Virus record (IMG/VR): IMGVR_UViG_3300032087_004366
Location: 1 to 39,354 of that record
DNA from: a virus
Direction: 5' to 3' (one strand)
Length of the DNA stretch: 39,354 bases
Positions 1 to 5,788 of the stretch are shown piece after piece. Made by a program: the position numbers and the translations under genes. The notes under the pieces are model-generated. The model was not told where the DNA came from. It worked only from the letters and a program-made list of their open reading frames with translations, and searched no databases. The number at the start of each line of letters is the position of its first letter. Position 1 is the first letter of the stretch.

Positions 1-1569
1 GCCTATGCTCAGGCTGATAACATGGCTATCCGTAACCTGACTGCAGCTGAACGAATGGCTGGTGAAGAGGGGACTACATTTCTCCAGATTCAGACTGATG
101 GTATGACAGAGAAACAAATCGTCACCATGTTTGAGGAACTAAATACTCTCCAGGATGCAGACGGAAACCCAATATTCACAGGATTTACTCCAACTGGTGA
201 TAACATCGTTATCGGTGGCAGCTATTACGCTGGTGGAGTGGAAAACTTTGCTATAGCAGTTGAGTCTGTATTACCGCAAATTGAGCAAATAAGAGATCGA
301 CACAACCAAGGTGCTGCAGTTACACTAACGGAAAAGAAAGTTAAGACTTATGATGCAGAGCAATACCCAGAATTCTACAGAAGCGGAAGTCCGAAAACGA
401 ATAATCGAGAAGCTGAAAAAGTCAGGAAGTTGGACGGACGAACCACAGGGTCTGGACAAGACCTTGGCAGGAAACTCCGCAGTCATGTTCTCCGCAGGCT
501 TGGGGACATTCAGCCAGGGCAGCGAGCAGCCCCTGCCACCGACCCAAGCTCCAGGCACTTCGCTGGAATAGTAGACGCTGGAAAGCGAGCCAAGAAAACG
601 GCTGGAGCTGAGGCTAAGGTGGCTCAGGCCAAGGAGACTCTAGACCAAGCACAGGCTGCAAAGGACGCAGCTGTAGAGCCTGTTGGTGGACGCAAGACTT
701 GGAAGGGTGATGTCACCCCAGAGCAGCGCAGTGAAATAGCTGGCTCACTAGCTGCAGCTAAAAAGGCTCTGAGTGCTGCTAGAAAAGCTGAGGCTCCTGT
801 TAAGAAGGGTGCTATCAGTAAGGACATGCTCAAGCTCTCTCAGCGCCTAAATGCGGATGTCCTGCGTGGGACCATTTCTGAGGACATGGGTATCTATGCT
901 TGGAAAATCGCCCAAGCTTTTACAGTAGCCCAGAAAGATGTCAGGATCCATCCAAATCTGAACCAGAAAGGGCTAGATGGACAGGCTAAAGCATGGATCC
1001 GTGACAAGCTCGCTACAGTCAAGTCAGGCACTCTGGTAGTCGAGAACTTGCCAGAAGGCTACAAGCCACCTCAAGGCTATGGAGTCGCTACTACTAAAGA
1101 TGGTGAAAGTATAGTATTTAAAAATACAGAGGCAAAAAAGCTGCAGAAAAAGGGACCAGTTGCTAATCAGAAATTACCTCTTAAAGAGTGGTGGGCAACA
1201 CAGCCTAGTAGAGGTGCTAGACTCCGGGTTCCACAATTTGATGGCACGGATGTCCTAACAGCTGTCACCATGCGTAAAGGCAAGGTGCAGAATATTGAGA
1301 TTCTGAATGAGACTGAAGCCAAGCGCAATATGCAGCGAGTGCTTAAAGCTGAAGAGGCTGATGCTGCTGATGCTGCCTTCATGCCAGCTGACCAAAAGAG
1401 CTTACCAGCCAGCCCAGCAATTAGTAACCCTAGAGGAGTTGAGCCTAGGATGCTAAGCAGCAATCCGTATCTGCAGCGCAAGCCAGTTCCATTACCAACT
1501 GTACCAGCAGCTAAATTAGGAGACCAAGAGGAGAGGCTTAACAGTTACCTAGAGCTGCTCAAAAACTAG
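1..1569 (+). CDS. C-terminal part of giant virion/ejection protein (continues from 39354)
   Basis: The frame is open to the first base of the window (first codons read A-Y-A-Q-A-D-N) and ends at TAG 1567-1569. The ATG at 22 is internal, not a start. The frame opening at 34036 runs off the right edge in the same phase, so this is most simply the last 522 residues of a protein of about 2,295 residues whose gene was cut when a circular sequence was linearised. The visible part is hydrophilic, with an Ala/Lys-rich helical stretch near residues 190-270 and a Pro-rich tail. I recognise no enzyme domain here. Function is inferred from its place at the end of the ejection-protein block. It overlaps the next gene by one base (TAGTG). 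Bases 350-571 also read well in another frame; see findings. Confidence 0.8.
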   Translation, partial: AYAQADNMAIRNLTAAERMAGEEGTTFLQIQTDGMTEKQIVTMFEELNTLQDADGNPIFTGFTPTGDNIVIGGSYYAGGVENFAIAVESVLPQIEQIRDRHNQGAAVTLTEKKVKTYDAEQYPEFYRSGSPKTNNREAEKVRKLDGRTTGSGQDLGRKLRSHVLRRLGDIQPGQRAAPATDPSSRHFAGIVDAGKRAKKTAGAEAKVAQAKETLDQAQAAKDAAVEPVGGRKTWKGDVTPEQRSEIAGSLAAAKKALSAARKAEAPVKKGAISKDMLKLSQRLNADVLRGTISEDMGIYAWKIAQAFTVAQKDVRIHPNLNQKGLDGQAKAWIRDKLATVKSGTLVVENLPEGYKPPQGYGVATTKDGESIVFKNTEAKKLQKKGPVANQKLPLKEWWATQPSRGARLRVPQFDGTDVLTAVTMRKGKVQNIEILNETEAKRNMQRVLKAEEADAADAAFMPADQKSLPASPAISNPRGVEPRMLSSNPYLQRKPVPLPTVPAAKLGDQEERLNSYLELLKN

Positions 1570-1988
1570 TGAAGCGAGATGGCCTAATTTTTGAACTAGA
1601 ATTTAGGCTCGCAGCTCTAAAGGAAGGGTTCGATGTGTTCCCAGCAGAAGGTGACTACAGTCTAGTAGACTGCATGCTGCTAAATCAGGCTGGCAAATCT
1701 TATCGGGTCCAAATCAAAGGAACAGGTGGCAGTGTTAAATCTGACGGCAAAGGTCGCAAAGCCTCTGGAAACAAATTTCAAATCATTCCTGGATGTGGTA
1801 CGGATAAAAGAAGCTACCGGGCTACAGAGGTTGATGTTTTAGCCTGCTGGGTGGATCCACGCAGGGAATGGTTTCTGCTACCGATGATTCATGCCCAAGG
1901 CAAAAGCACTCTAGCATTCTTCTGCTGGGAAGGAAGCAAGAGCCAGTGGGAGAAATATCGCAACAACTGGGATATCTTTAGGAGCTAG
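1569..1988 (+). CDS. PD-(D/E)XK-like small nuclease
   Basis: 139-residue protein starting at GTG 1569, which shares a base with the stop of the preceding gene, so translation is probably coupled. The order of motifs fits a PD-(D/E)XK restriction-like fold: an N-terminal Glu-bearing helix (ELEFRLAALKEGF), an Asp in a strand (DYSLVDCML), then RVQIKGTG with the Q-x-K variant of the (D/E)-x-K motif. Families of this kind include archaeal Holliday-junction resolvase-like and PDDEXK_5-type endonucleases. A role in recombination, end processing or host DNA attack is inference. Its 3' end overlaps the convergent integrase gene by 11 bp. The last gene of a virion block is an odd place for a nuclease, so it may be a lysogeny-associated extra gene. 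Confidence 0.6.
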   Translation: MKRDGLIFELEFRLAALKEGFDVFPAEGDYSLVDCMLLNQAGKSYRVQIKGTGGSVKSDGKGRKASGNKFQIIPGCGTDKRSYRATEVDVLACWVDPRREWFLLPMIHAQGKSTLAFFCWEGSKSQWEKYRNNWDIFRS

Positions 1989-3138
1989 GCAGAATTGCAA
2001 AATACTCCCGTGCCTGAGCCTTAGTGGCATCACCCTCATAGTGCTTTGCAGTAGTAGCAGCAGTAGAGTGTCCAACCTGCTTACGCACATCGTCCTGAGT
2101 TAAGTATGGGGTAGCGTATGTGCCGTAGCTTTTACGAAGTATGCTGTTGGTCCTGCCAGTGTACCCAGAAGCTTTTATGGCTGCACGGAAGCGCTTGGCA
2201 AAATTGGTGAAGTTTAGCTCTCCACCATATTCGTCCTGCCACCACTCCATCCAAGTCCAAAAAGTTTCTGGCAGGTCACGGACTACCCTGCGTGTGTTCT
2301 GGTCTCCAGCAGAGTGCTTGGCAATTCGCACATGAATCTCTTTCAGTTCCCAATCAAGCTGGTCAAGCTGGAACACCTGAGTCTCCTCTGGACGTATGCC
2401 AGCAAACATACCCAAGATTAAAACTGGAATAAGCGCTGGGTCTTCAGCGCATGCATAATTCAGCAGCGCCTTAGCCTGTGGTACTGTTAGCCAGCGCTTC
2501 TTGAGCTTGGGTTCTGCTGGGAATGCATTGCCTTTGCGGTTGAGGAAATTCTCATTGCAATAGCGCTCCTCTACAGCCCAGTCCAAGAACTGTGAGATGA
2601 GTATGCGCTGACGTTTGACTGTGTGCCATGCTAGTCCCTGCTTCAATAGAGCAAGGTGATGATCTCGCAAATCTTTGCCAATGTTAGTAGCAGCATCAAG
2701 GTGGCCGAATTCTGCTATGAATCTAGCCTTACCAGGTTCGTGGCTGTCATAGGTAGACTGAGCCTTCCCCAGTTTCAGATACAGCTCCCAGTACTCCTCC
2801 ATGGCCTGACCATATGTAATACCTGCGACAACCTGCTTTCCACCCATTTCGATGTAGCCCTTGACTGCATCAACTAGGGACAGCCCTGCAGGCAGTATAG
2901 CTAAGGCAGTGTGAAACTGCTCCAGCTGGTCTGGGTTTAAGAATGCTTTGCTGTCACCGACTCTAGAGATTGCAGCGCCTGCGTCATCTATATAGCGCTG
3001 GGCATCTTCTCTGGTAGTAAACTGGTGCTTCTTGCGCTGACGTTTGCCGTCAGCCCCAGTTCTGTACTCATTGACCACATAGCGCTTGCCTGAGTGGTGC
3101 TGGTGGATTCCTATGTCGGAGAATTTAGTAGTAGTCAT
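1978..3138 (-). CDS. int: Tyrosine-family integrase
   Basis: 386 residues. It catalyses site-specific recombination between attP and the host attB. The N-terminal ~80 residues resemble an arm-binding domain (basic, KRYVVNEYRTG), followed by a SAM-like core-binding domain (about 107-200) and the catalytic domain. Catalytic residues are visible: R249 (AGIRPEE), K274 (RIAKHS), R335 (SILRKSY), H357 (VGHS) and nucleophile Y367 (KHYEGD). The usual first His of box II (HxxR) is Ser332 here. I have seen N/S-x-L-R in some integrases, so this does not by itself imply inactivity. The gene points away from the attP core at 3329-3378, about 190 bp upstream of its start. No Shine-Dalgarno sequence precedes the ATG. 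It may be read from its own promoter or from leftward transcription of the immunity region. Confidence 0.95.
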   Translation of the reverse strand: MTTTKFSDIGIHQHHSGKRYVVNEYRTGADGKRQRKKHQFTTREDAQRYIDDAGAAISRVGDSKAFLNPDQLEQFHTALAILPAGLSLVDAVKGYIEMGGKQVVAGITYGQAMEEYWELYLKLGKAQSTYDSHEPGKARFIAEFGHLDAATNIGKDLRDHHLALLKQGLAWHTVKRQRILISQFLDWAVEERYCNENFLNRKGNAFPAEPKLKKRWLTVPQAKALLNYACAEDPALIPVLILGMFAGIRPEETQVFQLDQLDWELKEIHVRIAKHSAGDQNTRRVVRDLPETFWTWMEWWQDEYGGELNFTNFAKRFRAAIKASGYTGRTNSILRKSYGTYATPYLTQDDVRKQVGHSTAATTAKHYEGDATKAQAREYFAILPSS

Positions 3139-3178
3139 TGGTCTTTTTTACTTTGCAGTTTTGTGGAACAGCAGTTGA

Positions 3179-3245
3179 GGGGACCAATATTGGACGGTCC
3201 CCGGGGACCAATCAAGCTTAAAAACGCCCCACTTTGCCCCACTTT
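3179..3245. promoter_or_regulatory. Palindromes and direct repeats upstream of int (arm sites or operators)
   Basis: This stretch holds a dense set of symmetric elements. GGGGACCAAT occurs at 3179-3188 and again at 3203-3212. GGTCCCCGGGGACC at 3196-3209 is a perfect 14-bp palindrome. CCAATATTGG at 3184-3193 is a perfect 10-bp palindrome. GCCCCACTTT is repeated head to tail at 3226-3235 and 3236-3245. The position between the integrase start and the attP core fits arm-type integrase/excisionase sites or an int operator. Which one cannot be told from sequence alone. Confidence 0.6.
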
Positions 3246-3273
3246 AGTGTCATAAGGGAATTGGCCAAAAGAA

Positions 3274-3313
3274 AGAGCCACCCCAGTGCTGGAGTGGCTC
3301 TTGTTTGTTTATT
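3274..3313. terminator. Hairpin terminator beside attP
   Basis: An 11-bp stem with one mismatch (GAGCCACCCCA paired with TGGAGTGGCTC) and a very short loop, flanked on both sides by A/T-rich runs, so it could work in either direction. It lies between the attP core and int. It could stop host tRNA-Phe transcription after integration, or limit leftward read-through from the immunity operon into int. Confidence 0.6.
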
Positions 3314-3328
3314 TATGCGGTTTAAAGC

Positions 3329-3378
3329 TGGTGGCGAGACCCGGATTCGAACCGGGGACACATGGATTTTCAGTCCAC
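3329..3378 (-). other. attP core: 3' half of tRNA-Phe (GAA)
   Basis: Read on the minus strand this is the 3' half of a tRNA: anticodon stem and loop with CTGAAAA (anticodon GAA, Phe), variable loop, T-arm CCCGG-TTCGAAT-CCGGG (plus-strand 3340-3356), acceptor strand TCTCGCC, discriminator A and an encoded CCA at 3329-3331. Sequence 5' of the anticodon stem does not fold as D-arm or acceptor, so it is not a complete tRNA gene. A 3' tRNA half next to a tyrosine integrase is the classic attP core: integration rebuilds the host tRNA-Phe. Exact core limits need the host sequence. Confidence 0.88.
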
Positions 3379-3484
3379 TTTAATCGACACCATTACTCCA
3401 ATAGAATAGTCAGGAGACAGTCTGGGGACTGCATGACTAGGGTAATCTCTTTTTCATGGAGTGCAGAAACTACCCTATAAATGG
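3379..3484. other. Non-coding attP right arm
   Basis: No gene is seen between the tRNA fragment and the end of the leftward operon. The only structure I see is a 7-bp inverted repeat, TAGGGTA at 3438-3444 and TACCCTA at 3471-3477, 26 bp apart, with a T-rich tract between. It could be a weak terminator for the leftward operon or a binding site in the right arm of attP. Confidence 0.35.
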
Positions 3485-3979
3485 TCAACTAGTAGATATG
3501 TAGGTCAGTCCTTTTTCCATATAGTACTGATCCTGACCTTGTATCTTGTAGGTCCAGCCTTTTTCACCTCTAGCACTTTTCAAGATGACTCCCTGCATCT
3601 TGTTCTTATTAACCATGACAGTCATGCCTGGGCTAAACTTAGGAGGCATGGAAGCATCGAGCATGTTTTGTATGGCTGCTGTGTCTGCTGGCAACTGTAG
3701 CATTCGATTGCATATCCATGAAGCCATGATGATACATACAATGCAACTCAGCCCAAGAAATACTCCCAAGCTAATCCAGTACTTTTTTTCTCTCTCAGCT
3801 GCACAAACAAGTCGGTGAATTTGGTGTATTTCCTGACCATTGATACGCATCTCTGCAATATCCTCACCATCAGGGATGTTAAAATCAATAATGTCCCTGC
3901 TTTTAGTTTGAATCTGCACACTGGTGGGCATGCAGTTTGCGTTAGGTTCGTTTGTTACTTTTTTACTTTTACGGGTCAT
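3485..3979 (-). CDS. Single-pass membrane protein in the immunity operon
   Basis: 164 residues. A basic, polar N-terminal region of about 65 residues is followed by one strong transmembrane segment (about 68-92, YWISLGVFLGLSCIVCIIMA) and a C-terminal part of about 60 residues. That part looks like a small beta-barrel: FSPGMTVMVNKNK, then alternating strands with Gly turns and the YKIQGQDQYY segment. The start overlaps the stop of the RHH gene (CTATGA), so the two are translationally coupled. I do not recognise a named family. Being expressed with a putative repressor suggests a prophage-stage function such as superinfection exclusion, but this is inference only. Confidence 0.7.
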   Translation of the reverse strand: MTRKSKKVTNEPNANCMPTSVQIQTKSRDIIDFNIPDGEDIAEMRINGQEIHQIHRLVCAAEREKKYWISLGVFLGLSCIVCIIMASWICNRMLQLPADTAAIQNMLDASMPPKFSPGMTVMVNKNKMQGVILKSARGEKGWTYKIQGQDQYYMEKGLTYISTS

Positions 3980-4194
3980 AGATTGTCGCCTTTCTCTTTA
4001 TCATAGTGATGTGCTGCCCTGCACATTGAAAGAAACTTAGGTAGTTTTGGTTCATCCTCACTGATTAGTTCGTAGCAACTCTCGCAGAAGCCTGCGACTA
4101 GGTTGCTCATGGTTTGATGGTTTTCTTCAGCTAGTTTAGAGAGCTGTTCATGCTGCTCCTGACTAACACGTATGGTGATTATTGTGGATTTCAT
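3976..4194 (-). CDS. Ribbon-helix-helix (Arc/CopG-like) repressor candidate
   Basis: 72 residues if translation starts at the ATG at 4194-4192. The frame is open further upstream, but the extension is compositionally poor and runs through the promoter region. The N-terminus STIITIRVSQEQHEQL forms the beta-strand of an RHH fold, followed by two helices (EQHEQLSKLAEEN and MSNLVAGFCESCYEL). The acidic/basic C-terminal tail contains no obvious domain. RHH dimers bind direct or inverted repeats. A pair of ATACCG repeats lies just upstream, around the likely start of this transcript. The gene is divergent from a second RHH gene at 4327. This arrangement makes it a candidate lysogeny repressor, in the manner of P22 Arc/Mnt rather than CI. 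No Shine-Dalgarno sequence is seen. Confidence 0.75.
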   Translation of the reverse strand: MKSTIITIRVSQEQHEQLSKLAEENHQTMSNLVAGFCESCYELISEDEPKLPKFLSMCRAAHHYDKEKGDNL

Positions 4195-4220
4195 TTTGTG
4201 ATGGGAGTTGGTGCAGACAC

Positions 4221-4256
4221 ATACCGATAAATATACCGCACTTTGATGGTGCAAGT
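4221..4256 (-). promoter_or_regulatory. Leftward promoter with ATACCG direct repeats
   Basis: On the minus strand ACTTGC (4256-4251) and TATTTA (4233-4228) sit 17 bp apart, a fair sigma-70-type match for the -10 and a poor one for the -35. ATACCG occurs on the plus strand at 4221-4226 and 4233-4238, a 12-bp period that overlaps the -10. The repeats would suit autorepression by an RHH protein. A related TATACC lies at 4314-4319. Confidence 0.45.
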
Positions 4257-4275
4257 ATTTTTTTGAAAATAATTG

Positions 4276-4306
4276 TTGACGTAAACGTTGTATGCGATTG
4301 TATGCG
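4276..4306 (+). promoter_or_regulatory. Rightward early promoter with tandem TTGTATGCG repeats
   Basis: TTGACG at 4276-4281 is a good -35. With a 17-bp spacer the -10 would be TGTATG (4299-4304). TTGTATGCG is repeated at 4288-4296 and 4298-4306, exactly one helical turn apart, covering the spacer and -10. A repressor bound there would block the rightward early operon. The exact -10 is uncertain. Confidence 0.5.
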
Positions 4307-4326
4307 GTTGAAATATACCAGAATAC

Positions 4327-4494
4327 ATGAGGAGATTGAGTGACGAATTTAGAAGGCAGAAAACTAGCCTGACCTTGAAGCCAGAGACTTGGCCAGAATT
4401 CAAAAAGACCTGCCACCAGCTTGGGCTGTCAGCATCTGCACAGCTAGAGTCACTGATGCTGCGCTGGGTCAAACGGCAAAGGAAGAAACAATGA
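4327..4494 (+). CDS. Second ribbon-helix-helix regulator (Cro-like position)
   Basis: 55-residue protein, first gene of the long rightward operon. The sequence reads MRRLSDEFRRQ, then KTSLTLKPETWPEFKKTC (strand plus first helix) and LGLSASAQLESLMLRW (second helix): the RHH pattern, with a basic tail KRQRKKQ. It overlaps the next gene through ATGA (4491-4494). It lies 130 bp from, and divergent to, the other RHH gene, so the pair has the geometry of a CI/Cro switch. Which protein favours lysogeny cannot be told from sequence. It is too short to stand out in an ORF scan, but codon structure, overlap and motif agree. Confidence 0.7.
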   Translation: MRRLSDEFRRQKTSLTLKPETWPEFKKTCHQLGLSASAQLESLMLRWVKRQRKKQ

Positions 4495-4715
4495 TCCAGC
4501 CAGAGCTACTACGATTAAAAGAAGCTGCACAGCTGCTGGGCTACAAGGATCCCAAGCAGATACAAATTCTGAGGCAGCAAGGTCTTTTAAGATATTACTA
4601 CACCCCTCTGTCCAAAAGGCCAAGGGTGAGACGGCAAGATGTATTAGGGCTAATCAGCATCAAGCCGCCTAAAGAGGCAATTTGGGGCAAGAGGAGAGGT
4701 GAAAATATTTCTTAG
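4491..4715 (+). CDS. MerR/excisionase-type HTH protein
   Basis: 74 residues from ATG 4491, with GGAAGA upstream as a fair ribosome site and an ATGA overlap with the preceding gene. The N-terminal half, LRLKEAAQLLGYKDPKQIQILRQQG, has the winged-helix layout of the HTH_17/MerR group, including the LGxxxxxxIxxLRxxGLL spacing. The remainder is basic. Such small proteins act as excisionases or local regulators. Position directly after the putative Cro-like gene, and the attP with arm repeats nearby, would fit either role. Confidence 0.6.
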   Translation: MIQPELLRLKEAAQLLGYKDPKQIQILRQQGLLRYYYTPLSKRPRVRRQDVLGLISIKPPKEAIWGKRRGENIS

Positions 4716-5226
4716 CTGCATACCACCAAAGGCCACCCACCAAGCCAGCGCCAGAATTCTCAAGAGGCGTGATGGCACAAGCTTCGTGGGCAAGATGCAG
4801 AACAGTAAGGGCAAGGCTGTTCAGCGTGACTTGCTGGCTCTACTCCACCCACATGCACCAGCGCAACCCTTTGAGGGTCCGCTCAGGGTGAAGGTGGCAT
4901 GGTGCTATCCGTGGCGCAAAAGCGAGCCAAAGAAAAACAGGCTGGCTGGCAGTAAGCCCTGCGACACTAGACCAGATGTCGATAACCTAGCTAAGATGTT
5001 TTTAGATATCTGCAGTCGGCTCTTCTGGGTCGATGACAGCCAGATTAGCAGCCTTAGCTTCAGCAAGTGGTGGGGAGACCATCCAGGTATAGCGTTAGAG
5101 ATTTCAAAAATGGGGGAGGATACCCAACCGACCAATGATGGTCAGGTATCCCCTGCAGCTACAACTGCAGCCCCAAAACACAAACCAACCATGACCAATG
5201 AATCAAGTAAAGTTAGAAATACCTGA
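4699..5226 (+). CDS. rusA: RusA-family Holliday junction resolvase
   Basis: 175 residues starting at GTG 4699, preceded by one of the few clear ribosome sites in the window (GAGGAG) and overlapping the previous gene by 17 bp. RusA enzymes are dimeric, metal-dependent endonucleases that cut four-way junctions. The signature is plain: TRPDVDNLAKMFLD at residues 90-103 and WVDDSQI at 110-116, supplying the conserved Asp cluster (D93, D95, D112/D113). The last 35 residues are low-complexity (Thr/Ala/Pro/Asn) and extend past the usual ~120-residue domain. They overlap the start of the next small gene, so the tail may be little constrained. Confidence 0.9.
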   Translation: MKIFLSCIPPKATHQASARILKRRDGTSFVGKMQNSKGKAVQRDLLALLHPHAPAQPFEGPLRVKVAWCYPWRKSEPKKNRLAGSKPCDTRPDVDNLAKMFLDICSRLFWVDDSQISSLSFSKWWGDHPGIALEISKMGEDTQPTNDGQVSPAATTAAPKHKPTMTNESSKVRNT

Positions 5227-5353
5227 GCCTAAGACAGAGCTGCGAGACACTCTGTTCTTTACTACCATGATATTAGCCTGCGCTGCCAACATAGCCGTCT
5301 GGGCATACGCTACCGGGCATATCCTCAACAGCCTCAACCTGATCCTACAATGA
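5198..5353 (+). CDS. Small membrane protein, 51 residues
   Basis: Starts at ATG 5198 inside the RusA tail and ends at TGA 5351-5353, where it overlaps the next gene by ATGA. A polar N-terminus of about 18 residues (KLEIPEPKTELRD) is followed by one hydrophobic segment (FFTTMILACAANIAVWAYA) and a short amphipathic end. Function unknown. Its place in an unbroken chain of overlapping genes is the main reason to call it real. Confidence 0.55.
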   Translation: MNQVKLEIPEPKTELRDTLFFTTMILACAANIAVWAYATGHILNSLNLILQ

Positions 5354-5445
5354 CCCAGAAAGAACTAGATCAGCTGAAATTTCAACAAGTGCGCCTTCGC
5401 AAACTCATCGAGCGCATCAACCTCAAACACAAGAAAATCAAGTAG
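5350..5445 (+). CDS. Very small basic coiled-coil-like protein
   Basis: 31 residues, starting in the ATGA overlap at 5350 and ending two bases before the next gene. It is a single predicted amphipathic helix with a heptad-like pattern (LDQLKFQQVRLRKLIERI) and a Lys-rich tail. Function unknown. Coding status rests on tight packing with its neighbours. Confidence 0.45.
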   Translation: MTQKELDQLKFQQVRLRKLIERINLKHKKIK

Positions 5446-5447
5446 TC

Positions 5448-5777
5448 ATGCCAGTAAATATCGCAGAGCTAAAGTCAGCCCTATCAGGTAAGTATCTGAA
5501 GGCTGAAGACCTAGATGGAGTACTTCAAGTAACCATCAAAGATGTAAACCTAGAGACTGTCGGACAGGACAGTAATGAGAAGAAAGTGGTCCTCTACTTC
5601 CAGGAGACAGAGCAAATCTTTCCCCTCAATAAAACCAACTACAACACCATTAAATCGGTGCTGCAGCAGAATGATCCTAACCAGTGGGTAGGCCAGCAGA
5701 TCAGCCTCCGCTCAGAGAAGGTTCCTTTCAAGAACGAGATAGTAGATGCCATCCGTGTAGATCCTAACCCATTTTAA
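5448..5777 (+). CDS. Recombination-associated small beta protein (SSB/OB-fold-like?)
   Basis: 109 residues. Alternating strands and turns run from GKYLKAEDLDG through VLQVTIKDVNLETV, KKVVLYFQE, FPLNKTNYNTI, WVGQQISLRSEKV to DAIRVDPNPF. I have seen this layout in phage proteins of unknown function encoded just upstream of RecE-type nucleases. A single-strand-binding or annealase-accessory role is plausible from the position and beta-rich character but not shown. No ribosome site is visible. Confidence 0.6.
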   Translation: MPVNIAELKSALSGKYLKAEDLDGVLQVTIKDVNLETVGQDSNEKKVVLYFQETEQIFPLNKTNYNTIKSVLQQNDPNQWVGQQISLRSEKVPFKNEIVDAIRVDPNPF

Positions 5778-5788
5778 AATCAATAACT

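Noticed and set aside
1167-1481. Minus-strand ORF of 104 codons
   Set aside because: Lies wholly inside the giant protein's frame and has no family features; regarded as a shadow.
3329-3402. Complete tRNA-Phe gene on the minus strand
   Set aside because: Only the anticodon arm onward is present. The DNA 5' of it forms no D-arm and cannot pair with the acceptor strand, so it is an attP fragment.
3215-3480. Protein-coding ORF at 3286-3480 on the plus strand
   Set aside because: It reads through the terminator hairpin and the tRNA fragment; the apparent ARPGFEPGTHGF is the well-known artefact of translating the T-arm of a tRNA.
4195-4416. Longer version of the RHH gene (start at 4416)
   Set aside because: The extension is compositionally unlike protein, covers the promoter and operator repeats, and overlaps the divergent RHH gene.
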